64,000 nt of DNA, from assembly GCA_005765155.1 (NCBI GenBank), contig VCCP01000006.1:3422501-3486500 (forward strand). Direction: 5' to 3'. The DNA is from Zelopaecilomyces penicillatus (lineage: Eukaryota; Ascomycota; Sordariomycetes; Hypocreales; Pseudodiploosporaceae). The stretch's first letter is position 1. Every line of letters begins with the position of its first letter. The position numbers and the translations under genes were made by a program. The notes beneath the pieces are model-generated. The model was given only the letters and a program-made list of their open reading frames with translations. It was not told the origin of the DNA and ran no database searches. This document shows positions 55,601 through 64,000 of this stretch, piece by piece.

Positions 55601-56199
55601 ATGATGCTCAACAAACTCAGCATTATCAGTGGTCTCCTTGCCACCATGGCCAATGCCAATGCCATTCCGGTCAATGTCGAACTTGGACTCAACGTTGTGT
55701 CCAAGTTTCCAGCAGAGGGTGGACTGATTACCGTGTAAGTTGAGGCCGGGCGGTGTATATTGATCTCTTACCGTTTAGTTATTTATCTAACCTTGAATGT
55801 CACTTTAGTTATGGCGATCGTGGCACCAGCAAGAACGAAACAGCCCACTCCCTTCAAGCCAGGGCATGCGCCGGGTCCGGTCACGCTTGTGGCAATGGGC
55901 ACTATACGAACCCCGAGGCATGCAACAATCTGATCAGTCAAATCCAAAAGGACCATGGAGGGCTATCTGCCAAGGGAGACCGGGCGATTTGCTGGAACTC
56001 TGGTAGCAACAGGTGTTGCGTCAGTTGGAACTTCGGTATTGATGCCGCAAGTGCAAAGGATCTGATCACGCCTATCCAGGAGCTCATGAAAGAATGCAAA
56101 CACAGTGTGAACGAAATCTCGGGACGCAGATGGGGTGACACCGTTGGCGGAAGATGTCCAGTGGTTTGCTTGTCCGACAGGCCCACTGGTTGTTCGTAG
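55601..56199 (+). CDS. Secreted Cys-rich protein, CC-[IV]-SW family, member 2
   Basis: Exons 55601-55734 and 55809-56199 around a 74 bp GTAAGT...TAG intron give 174 residues. Signal peptide MMLNKLSIISGLLATMANANA, then IPVNVELGLNVV; the NANAIP junction is identical to that of member 1, and the intron falls at the same place in the same phase. Exon 2 has the domain: RACAGSGHACGNGH, EACNNL, AICWNSGSNRCCVSWN, KECKHS, ISGRRWGD, and the terminal CPVVCLSDRPTGC. Length agrees with member 1. I infer a divergent local duplication followed by considerable sequence drift. Cys-rich and secreted; role unknown. Confidence 0.82.
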
Positions 56200-57101
56200 A
56201 GGTCGGATTAGGGCTATTATTAGCAGGCAAATTTGGACATGATGAAAGGCCTGTCCAGGGTGGCGACAGTGGTAGTGGAGAGAGAGAGGGGGGGGGGGGT
56301 GGGTGTCGATTGTGCGAATGTTGTTACTTGCACTTCCTTGGTAGCTGAGAAATAAGGTTGATCAAATCGACTGCAATATAATACCAACTCGGACCTCAAA
56401 CTTAAATCGTGAGGTGAAGTAAAAATACAACAGGTTCTATTTGGAGAAGCACGTATGTATAACGTAAAATAATTTATTTGTAACTGCCTTTTTTGTCATA
56501 CCGGCATATGAACAGGGTCGTTGAAATGAAATCTAAGTCAAGGTAGTTTCCATAAGCCCTAATGATGAGTTTTGTTTACATTAGTTTGGAAAGCAATTAT
56601 TAATGACAATTACTTTACCTTTGCTACAATAAAGAGTTATACGATAACATAATTTTAATATACTAACTTCTCTGGAACAAGGTCATAGTAACATCATATC
56701 AGATTCAGAAAGTAATCTTTTAACTAGGACAATTCTTGTACGTATATAATTGCCTGAGCCTGTGTGGAGGATAGCATCTCGGCCAATATCAAGCGACGAT
56801 CTTGTTGCACAGAGCCCGGACCCATGTCTCGGAGGATATCGAGCCAATCATCGAATTTGTCGCATCGTCGACAGCATCTGGACTTCATCCTAATTGACCG
56901 AAAGTCTCCACTCACGATGAATGGACGTTGATCAGGGGAGCATCCGCATTTCCGTCACGATCAATGAATATTGAATAATACCTAGAACGGCTGCTGTTGC
57001 GGTTTTACATTCCGCATCTGCATCTGGTCATCTTGCACAGTCCCAGGAGCCCTTTACCTTCGCACCCCTCCATCATCAGAGGACTCCATTACGCCCGCAC
57101 A
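56200..57101. other. Gene-free stretch
   Basis: Contains GAGAGAGAG followed by a G11 run (56289-56299), then an AT-rich part. Nothing else seen. Confidence 0.5.
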
Positions 57102-57908
57102 ATGCGGATCACCATCAGCTCACTGCTTGGCCTTGGGGTCTTGAATTTCTCAACCATGTCATCGGCACTGAGTTATCAGACTCATATCGGCGCCCTCGCG
57201 ACCGGCAATATGACGACGCATAAGGGCAAATCAACTGGTGAAGCATGGTTCAATGTCACCGCAGCCAACGCGGACAAACTACCCAACATACAAGGAGACG
57301 TTGGCATCATGTCCATGGATAATTTTGCTGCGCTTGAAGTCATCACCGACCTGGCCCAGGTCGCCATGTCCAACGGCATGTGGGGAGATGTGGTCTACCT
57401 CTTCAACGCGTTTACCATGAACGCTTATAGTCGACATCTCGTTGTCTCCAGCGACCAGATGCGCCATGGTCTCCTGCAGGCGGTCATAGGAGAGGATGAA
57501 GTCCATCCAAACACCAATCTTATCGACCTTTACGCAAGCACATCCACTTCCCTTCAGCTAGCGAATGCATTCAAAGCCCTCAAAACTGTCACATTAGACG
57601 TGAAAAGGGCAAACCCAACGTGCGACAGCAAAAATGCCGCCAAAAAGGACGAGTGTGAAGATCTCGCAGACGAAGTCAAATTCATGGCGAGCATAAGGCG
57701 TGGAGGAGGCCGCAACAAGTGCAACGGAAGCTGTTGTATTTCATGGAGCGTCAACGCCACGTTCCGCATGTCGGAGCTCTACGACGGTGCACATCGCTGT
57801 CTCCAGGCTTGTGGAGAATACTCGGTCAGTTGTCGCATTCTGGGGGTGGATTTGGGCGGTACTCTTGTGAATCAATGCCTCAGCAACCGCGCCAACGGCT
57901 GTGGCTAG
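57102..57908 (+). CDS. Secreted protein with N-terminal extension, CC-[IV]-SW family, member 3
   Basis: A single exon; the start at 57102 (signal peptide MRITISSLLGLGVLNFSTMSSA) was preferred to the in-frame ATG at 56997, whose leader is not signal-like. It has 268 residues. The first ~190 mature residues are Cys-free and unlike members 1 and 2, with helices around MDNFAALEVITDLAQVAMS and DLYASTSTSLQLANAFKAL. The C-terminal third has the family block: PTCDSK, DECEDL, KCNGSCCISWS, RCLQACG, VSCRI and NQCLSNRANGC. It lacks the intron of its two relatives. So it is either the fuller ancestral architecture or a fusion of the Cys-rich module to another domain. Function unknown. Confidence 0.78.
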   Translation: MRITISSLLGLGVLNFSTMSSALSYQTHIGALATGNMTTHKGKSTGEAWFNVTAANADKLPNIQGDVGIMSMDNFAALEVITDLAQVAMSNGMWGDVVYLFNAFTMNAYSRHLVVSSDQMRHGLLQAVIGEDEVHPNTNLIDLYASTSTSLQLANAFKALKTVTLDVKRANPTCDSKNAAKKDECEDLADEVKFMASIRRGGGRNKCNGSCCISWSVNATFRMSELYDGAHRCLQACGEYSVSCRILGVDLGGTLVNQCLSNRANGCG

Positions 57909-58880
57909 GTTACAACAGATGAAGATTCCAGCGAGTAAGTAAGACAAGGGTAGACAACTTTTCAAGTTGGTCATTCTCTAGATCCTTGCATGATCCTCTA
58001 TGCGTCCATGCTAGTTCAACTCTGTAAATACCAGATAGTGTCAAAGAATTATACTGGCTACTCATCAAGACCCGTCTTCCCATGTGTACCCAGCAAGCAT
58101 GACCCGCAAGTCGAAGGTGTATGTTGCCATGATTACCGCGGGGCTGGTTTCGGGGTTCCCTCAGGACGCGGCGCTCAGCTGCAACTGCTCATCTAGCTTG
58201 GTTGGGACATTCTGTCACTTTGGGAAATAGACCAAAGTATTGCAAAAAAGGGGAAACTTGAGAGAAGGCAAAGAACAAGTCTCAAGCATGCCATCATTAA
58301 AGAATTGGAACAGTCCCTCCCAAACCTATGAGAGGCGTTTAGCACGAGAGTGGCAGACGAGGTGAGACATATCAAGGGTCTCCATATCAGATCATTGGTC
58401 AAATATACGCCGAGAGCCAGCAGCATCTACGTAGTCCCGCCGAACGGCCGCAACGCTGCATTGCACAGACCAGCAACTCAAGTAAAACAAAACTCACGAT
58501 TCATGCGTCGCCGACCTGAGATTGGCATATTGAAGTATCCTCGTAGCGTCAGCTTGGTTCATGATGGTGGGTTGTGCGTGTGTGCCTGAAATCGCCTATG
58601 CTGTTTTTGGCGTAATCTTGACACCTTGAGTACATGGCTGAAGAAGCCTCTTAGCGCTTCGATGTCCATCTGTGTGCTGAGACAAAGAATACATAAAGAA
58701 TCTTTCCCATCTGGCAAGTTTGTATTTTAGAGGTTAGATACTCCGTCTCATCGCTCGCTTTTCATGTCTCTCTTTCTTTCTTTTTTGCCACATCGCTGCG
58801 GTTTTTTGTAAAAAGTTATCATCAAAAGAACACAAAAGAAAAACACGCGACTGAATAGGCGATCTCTCCATTGAGCAAAT
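57909..58880. other. Region between CC-SW member 3 and the Zn2Cys6 gene
   Basis: Holds the candidate mini-ORF 58099-58230 (listed) and the promoter of the regulator. Nothing else recognised. Confidence 0.5.
58099..58230 (+). CDS. Candidate 43-residue secreted Cys-containing peptide
   Basis: An ORF of 43 codons starting MTRKSKVYVAMITAGLVSG, with a short signal-like stretch, then FPQDAALSCNCSSSLVGTF, one more Cys and a stop. The xQDAALSC start of the mature part looks like that of small secreted Cys-rich fungal proteins, which usually go on for another 30-60 residues. It may therefore be a truncated relic, or the first exon of a longer gene whose second exon I cannot find. Low confidence because of its size. 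Confidence 0.35.
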   Translation: MTRKSKVYVAMITAGLVSGFPQDAALSCNCSSSLVGTFCHFGK

Positions 58881-59855
58881 ATGACAGAGAGCGGGCAAAA
58901 TACATGTCCCGTGTCCAATGGCGGCACACTAAAAGCAAAAAGCTGCGAAGCATGCAACAGCTCAAAGTTGAGATGCAGCCAGCAGCTACCAACTTGCTCT
59001 CGGTGCAAGAAACACGGCATCGACTGCACATATGCACCTCTCAAACGCCGTGGCCGACCTCCAAAGGCTCATCAAACGGGCAGCACGCCCGCCAACACAC
59101 GGAGACAGTTGTGTTGCAAGCCACTGGTGGGGAAGACGAACACGGAGGCTGACGAGGCCGCTCAGTCGGTTCCGAGCTTGTCGTTATCTCCTACAACGAC
59201 CACCTCGCAAGTTCAAAGCCATGACGAACTGATTGCTACGCCCGACATGACCACCAACATGGACCATTTTCTGTCTTCATTGGATTTTTCAGGTCCAGAG
59301 ATAATGGCTTGGCCCGACGACGACCTTGCGCATTGCCAAAACGACTTGGGTCACGACCCACTTCCAACTCTCGAGTTCCAATCGGCAGAAGGCATCGACG
59401 ATGCGTATCCCTCTTGCTACCTGACGAAAAGCGAAAATCGACATGTAACTTCCTCTTTGTCACCTGGGTTTTCTAATGTGACTGATCAAGTTGCAAGTTG
59501 GGATGACAACATATCATATCGTAGCCAGGGGGCAACTAGCTCAATCTCACCCATCCAGTCGGGTGGCAACAGTCCCCAACAGTTCAAAACCCCTGATCAG
59601 TGTATCTACCACCCTACACTAATGAGTCTTTTATTTCACCGGAAGAGGATCCGCCACGCTCCACATGGCACTACTCTAGACAACTACCGGCATATTAAAG
59701 GACTCCTCCAATGGGTGTGGGATCTACACACAAAATGCAGTGCCTGCTGCGACGACGGATTAGTCAAGATGATATGGGCTAATATTGGGAACGAAGTAAT
59801 GTGTGCGTATAGCAAAATGGTCAATCCAAGTGCTGAAAGCCATTATCATGACTAG
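58881..59855 (+). CDS. Zn2Cys6 transcription factor, AflR-like
   Basis: A single-exon ORF of 324 residues. The binuclear zinc cluster is near the N-terminus (about residues 22-49): KSCEACNSSKLRCSQ, then LPTCSRCKKHGIDCTYA, spaced C-x2-C-x6-C-x6-C-x2-C-x6-C, followed by the basic linker KRRGRPPKAH. This arrangement (cluster followed by RRGRPxK) is the one seen in AflR-type regulators of secondary metabolism. The rest is S/T-rich and acidic; there is no fungal_trans middle domain, consistent with AflR-like size. It is the closest regulator to the CC-SW genes (about 1 kb), though a regulatory link is only inference. Confidence 0.87.
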   Translation: MTESGQNTCPVSNGGTLKAKSCEACNSSKLRCSQQLPTCSRCKKHGIDCTYAPLKRRGRPPKAHQTGSTPANTRRQLCCKPLVGKTNTEADEAAQSVPSLSLSPTTTTSQVQSHDELIATPDMTTNMDHFLSSLDFSGPEIMAWPDDDLAHCQNDLGHDPLPTLEFQSAEGIDDAYPSCYLTKSENRHVTSSLSPGFSNVTDQVASWDDNISYRSQGATSSISPIQSGGNSPQQFKTPDQCIYHPTLMSLLFHRKRIRHAPHGTTLDNYRHIKGLLQWVWDLHTKCSACCDDGLVKMIWANIGNEVMCAYSKMVNPSAESHYHD

Positions 59856-62505
59856 GAGGTGGAAAGATGATGGTTGCTGGATCAGTGAGAGTGTGTGTGT
59901 ACTATAATGATGATGATGTATCAAAATGCCAAGACTGATGGTTGTGTTATTTTACAGTAAATGCTTTAGCTTAAATTATAGATTTTAGACTGTTTAGCAA
60001 TTGCATTTCTTGTTTGTATTCTTATTAATCAATACGAAACTAATATATTAAAGCTTTTAATCAACATCCATCTGCATCTATTCAGACGATCATCTGGAAT
60101 ACATCTTACACTACCCTAAACCATGTCAAGTTCATTTTTTTCAGATTAATTTTTATTTAAGGGGGTAAGCTATCTAAGCTACCTAGTGCAAGATCACGAA
60201 TAGATGTTAAAAAATACACAAGTGTAGCTGTAGAAATCTCACCACTAGTTTATTAATTAATAAAGTTTGTATTTATATTTTTTTTTTAAAAAGTTACCTA
60301 TATCAAACGGTATTTCGTAGTAATGTAACCTCAGCTAGCATTAACAAAAGCATTGAAGGCTGTCGCCACAGTTGCAGCCCTGCAGCCTGTTTCCCGCCGA
60401 GTTCGGAAATAATCTTTTACGGCTAAAGCCGCCACCGACCACTGATACCTCTAAATATTTCACAGTTTCGGCAATTAGACAAAGGTGGGTGGGTATAGGC
60501 ATGGAAATTTGACAGGGGGGGATGTGTTCACACTAGCAGTAGCTTGAATCTGACGCTCACTCGCCTGGAACCTAACCCTGTTCAGGAACCCCTGCTCTTG
60601 CTCTCAGTGGCCCAAATGAGCGTCCTTGATTCCTGGCCCTGATAGCTCTTTGTAGAGAGTAATGTGTAACTGGGTTAAACAATACTTAAGCTGGATTATA
60701 TTATATAATATATATACTATATCGTGATGGACACAATGAACGAATAGAAAAGCCTGCTACTGAATAAAACAAAAACTGCCAAAATGCCAAGTTTGATTTG
60801 GTCAAGTCGTATGAACCTGACTAACAGATAACGTATTTCGCAAGGCAAGATAGCGGCAGATGATATCCTTCACATCCTCACCAGGATTATATCAGGCCTG
60901 TGTTTCTATTTAATTGTAACCCTGGTCGTGTGTTAAGATTGTCCAACGGATGGTCCCTTGTTTCAATTCTCAACAACATTATGTTACCCACTTTTCCGTT
61001 TACACTGTTTAATAGAATCTGACAAACATGTTTGTAAGCTTTAGAATACACAAGCTCTGTTCAAACCGTGCCTATACTTTTAACTGTTTAGTGGCAATCT
61101 GCATGTTTCCGACAAATGTTCTGTTCTGCTGTGTAGCGAGTCACACACAGATGCCTGAAAATCAGAGCTAGTTGAAGCTTGGACCGGATATGGCTGTACA
61201 TAAACCTTTTTTACATTGGCCATGTTGATCACTTACGCCAAGAACCATTTAACAGCCATTTGCGGACTAGTTACACGGCAAACACTTGCCGAGTTCGGAC
61301 CCTGTCTTTCCTACCGTTTTTGGTAGTGAATATCACATGGCCCGAGTGCCCTGAGGGCTGAGGCCCGAGTCCGGACACGGGAGAGATCGATGCCGGCCGG
61401 TATCTCGAGTATCGACTTTAGGTTGTTAATAGCATTATGATAGGAAATAGTTCTAGAAAAGCAAAAGAATTCCAAAACAATATTTCTGTATTATGAGTTG
61501 AGACGGCTAACTATATAGTTATTATATATAATTTTACTATTATACTACATTATTGACGGTGAGTTAATTGCTCCCCTTGATGAGCATGCCAGCGGCGGCG
61601 CTAATTTACTTATGATGCCTGTTATCCCGCTCAGCGCCGAAGTGTCCATTTCTCTCTATGGACAATGGCATGGATTCTCTCTGTCGTGTGCGGAGTAACA
61701 CACGCTTAAACCTTTCCAAGCTAAAAAGTGCTCTCATTGAATCAGAAAGCCTGATGATCGATACTGAGTCAGCAATGAACATCTTGCTCACCGTCTAATC
61801 ATCAAGTTTGCAATCTGGTTTGTGTTGTCTGGAATGATTGAACTCGAGCAGTGACCGCAGTCCCAGACATTAATATGCGGAACAGGAAAAGAAAGTTAAG
61901 TCCTGGTCTCTGTATTAATGAGTGCTGTACGAGGCTTAAAATGATATTAGAAAGACGTCTCGCACAGTACAGCCTGGTTTATTAAACAGTGATAGATTCA
62001 AGCCCTCGGACAATTTTAGGCCAATCAGGCTTTCCCATAATACACACCATACAGATACATGATTATAGAAGAATGAACTTTTTTCCCTGGCCCGAAGTAA
62101 TCGAGCGCCGGGCAGAAGAAATACGTTTACCCCCAACTAGTTAGACTTTGTGTACAAGGTTTTTGCAAGACTCTGATGATTGGTTATTAATATCACCGCT
62201 GTCAGCTCAGGCATAATGGAAAATGGGAAACAGCCTGTCAAACACGCAACGCTGCTTAAATGTGCCGAACAGATTCTAGGGTAACGAATATGTTTATTTT
62301 GTTTCATTTGTCGCTTAAACAGTTAAGAAGCCAGTTATATATAAGCCTACACATCACCGACCTTCAAATCCATCTTTTATTTCATCACCCATCATCAAGC
62401 CATCACATCTCCTACAAGCCAACAATCCTGTTCCAGACACTATTCGAGTAGGTACTCTATAATCAGACGAGCGGATCAACCAACACACTGACACAACCTC
62501 TAGAA
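59856..62505. other. 2.65 kb AT-rich, gene-poor stretch
   Basis: Long TA-rich segments (for example 60040-60060, 60230-60300, 60690-60725, 61500-61550) alternate with short GC-richer pieces (60360-60430, 61330-61400). No ORF above 66 residues and no domain. It could be an old mutated repeat or transposon relic, but I see no terminal repeats. Confidence 0.5.
62336..62345 (+). promoter_or_regulatory. Candidate TATA box of the small secreted protein gene
   Basis: TATATATAAG about 165 bp before the ATG at 62506. Confidence 0.4.
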
Positions 62506-62814
62506 ATGCATCTCTCACTCTCCATCGCATTGATTGCATCAGTCGTGCCATTGATTCAGGCATGGGATGTTCACGCCTGGCCCGCCAGTCGTGGTGGTTG
62601 CTATAATAGCCCTACATTCGCACGAACGGGAAGCTCTGATGAGTGCATCCGTATTCCCGCCGGATATGTGGATCTGGACAATAGTGGCGAGGACCTACTA
62701 GCCCTGTATACGAGCACCAACTGCGCTGGAAGACCGGAGAAATATATCGAGTCGTATGATTGTGAGGCAAACGGCAATGGACACTACAAGTCAGCTAAAG
62801 TGGTTACGCTTTGA
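62506..62814 (+). CDS. Small secreted protein, 102 residues
   Basis: A single-exon ORF with a signal peptide (MHLSLSIALIASVVPLIQA) and a compact mature part of ~83 residues beginning WDVHAWPASRGGCYN. It has four Cys (GGCYN, DECIRI, TNCAGR, YDCEAN), which could form two disulfides, and several Gly/Asn turns (NANGNGHYKSAKVV-like end). I do not recognise the family; the size and Cys pattern fit a fungal candidate effector or antimicrobial protein with a small beta fold. It lies between an AT-rich stretch and a LysM gene. Confidence 0.7.
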   Translation: MHLSLSIALIASVVPLIQAWDVHAWPASRGGCYNSPTFARTGSSDECIRIPAGYVDLDNSGEDLLALYTSTNCAGRPEKYIESYDCEANGNGHYKSAKVVTL

Positions 62815-63300
62815 ACAGACTCCATCCATGAGTCAATGGTTTGCACAGTTTGTTGAATGACGTGTGGTGGAGGTTCAATAGTTCTGTACAGATCAAATTA
62901 TCTTATATCTACTTTTGAGATTGTTGAGCCTGACGGCTTCGGTTACTCCTGGTTCAGAGCTCAATATTACGTACAAGATGTCTTATCGAGTTTCAGTGTA
63001 TGTGGGAATTCATAAGCCTGACATACCTTGGTGAACTGGGTACAAGTTTGTACTATACAGACTATAGTGTGAGATTGCTATTGATTAGTATATATTTCTG
63101 TATCTATATGCTTAGGCAATTCCATCAAATCATATAAAATGCATACAATGTTCGTAATATCCATGATAATCTGAAATATACCATAAATATAATTTATCCA
63201 CAATATATGAACAATGACTTGATGGTAAGCCTTTCCTATTCTAGATTGTTATTCAACTCACTCATTCACCGCCCCCCCCTCATATATCACCGTGTTTTAT
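62815..63300. other. Gene-free stretch
   Basis: Convergent 3' regions of the small secreted protein and the LysM gene; AT-rich, nothing else seen. Confidence 0.5.
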
Positions 63301-63964
63301 CTATACACCAACGCAGACATAATATCCTATCAGCAGGGATTCACAATTTGAGCCAATGCTCGGATTCCATCCAAGCAGTGTAGCAAAGTCCGGGATACCA
63401 TAAGTCTGCTGAATTGCATAGCAACCATCGCCTGATATAACCTCGTGCCACTTCTTGCACGTCCCAATAGCTCCAGACTGTGTCGGCCCTGGTGGTGGTA
63501 CCCCAGTGGAAGTCGTCGTAGCTGTTGGCGAAGTCGTTGTAGCCTGAGCTGGGCCTTGGGTACAGTATGCGTATCCGAGCCATAGTCCGCTACAGTCAGT
63601 ACCAACTGAGTAGTGTATTATCCATTAGTAAATTTATTTTCGGATCAGGAGAAATCATGAGAAAAAGTGGAATTCTTACGAGCTGGATTCCAAGCGTAGA
63701 AGCTATTCAGCTCTATCTTATTTGCATCGGCAATAGCCCAGCAACCGTCGCCCTCCACCGCGATGTGATATTTCCGGCATCCATCTACTATCCCAGCCTG
63801 TGTGGGGCCGGGGGCAGCCACTGATGAGGACGTGGTGGTTGATGTCGTTGCCGTCGTCGCCGGAGTAGTTGTAGTAGCAGGAGAAGTAGTAGCAATGGTG
63901 GTGGAGCTGCTGATGGGCAGCACACTGTTCACCTCGACACAAACAGGACGATCAGTTTCAGCCT
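63301..63964 (-). CDS. LysM-domain protein (5' part beyond the window)
   Basis: Two exons can be read: 63964-63680 (left open at its 5' end) and 63605-63301, around a 74 bp GTAAGA...CAG intron. The 5' end of the first lies after a likely acceptor (CTAAT...TGTCAG), so earlier exons, including the signal peptide, should lie beyond 64000. Two fungal LysM modules are present: the first runs from CRKYHIAVEGDGCWAIA to GLWLGYAYC, the second from CKKWHEVISGDGCYAIQ to LLIGYYVCVGV; each is preceded by a Thr/Ser/Pro linker ending PGPTQ. LysM binds chitin oligomers; secreted multi-LysM proteins without enzyme domains often shield hyphae or dampen plant or insect immunity. Whether an enzyme domain lies upstream cannot be seen. 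Confidence 0.85.
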
Positions 63965-64000
63965 CTGACATATTAGCATAAATGCCTTCATTACGGCTAG

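Noticed and set aside
1..64000. tRNA, rRNA, CRISPR arrays, intact transposons
   Set aside because: No cloverleaf with a GTTCRA arm, no rRNA-like block, no regular repeat-spacer series and no transposase or reverse-transcriptase motif were seen on reading; a tool-based scan could still find a degenerate one.

Overview
The window looks like nuclear DNA of a filamentous ascomycete (Pezizomycotina, probably Sordariomycetes; the class is inferred from gene content only). Most genes carry short 50-115 bp GT-AG introns with fungal donors (GTATGT, GTAAGT, GTGAGT). Genes are single units with pyrimidine-rich leaders, and there are many small secreted cysteine-rich proteins, LysM proteins and secondary-metabolism families. 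I see no rRNA, tRNA, CRISPR array or intact transposon.

Layout. 0-3.6 kb: two convergent UstYa-family (DUF3328) oxidase genes, then a 47-residue secreted peptide gene ending in KYLICNNC; this could be the edge of a ribosomal-peptide (dikaritin-like) cluster. 3.9-5.0 kb: a single-pass membrane protein. 5.7-7.0 kb: a broken DUF4419 gene. 8.0-13.4 kb: three KP4-like killer-toxin-family genes. 13.9-15.0 kb: a secreted epoxide-hydrolase-like enzyme. 15-18.4 kb is gene-free. 18.4-30.7 kb: an atypical SDR, an AP-1-like bZIP factor, a J-domain protein, a SnoaL-like protein, an Ayr1-like SDR and a secretory lipase. 30.9-32.2 kb: a GGPP-synthase-like gene with two in-frame stops. 33.9-39.0 kb: a 1705-residue Q/P/Y-rich protein ending in five cysteine modules. 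40.8-46.8 kb: a bHLH factor, a transaldolase and a sugar transporter. 47.0-47.8 kb: a haloperoxidase-type hydrolase with one in-frame stop. 50.1-53.4 kb: an adenylate-forming reductase (A-T-R). 54.0-57.9 kb: three related secreted CC-[IV]-SW proteins. 58.9-59.9 kb: a Zn2Cys6 regulator. 59.9-62.5 kb: an AT-rich gene-poor stretch. 62.5-64 kb: a small secreted protein and a two-LysM protein running off the right edge.

How they fit together. The window mixes housekeeping-type genes (J protein, transaldolase, sugar transporter) with accessory genes facing outward: killer-toxin-like proteins, secreted cysteine-rich proteins, chitin-binding LysM, lipase and metabolite enzymes. Two local families (KP4-like, and the CC-SW family) look like local duplications. 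Three otherwise well-conserved genes are interrupted by isolated stop codons, which suggests recent loss of accessory functions or sequence error. Long G/C homopolymers recur in non-coding DNA. All function calls come from reading motifs; no database search was run.
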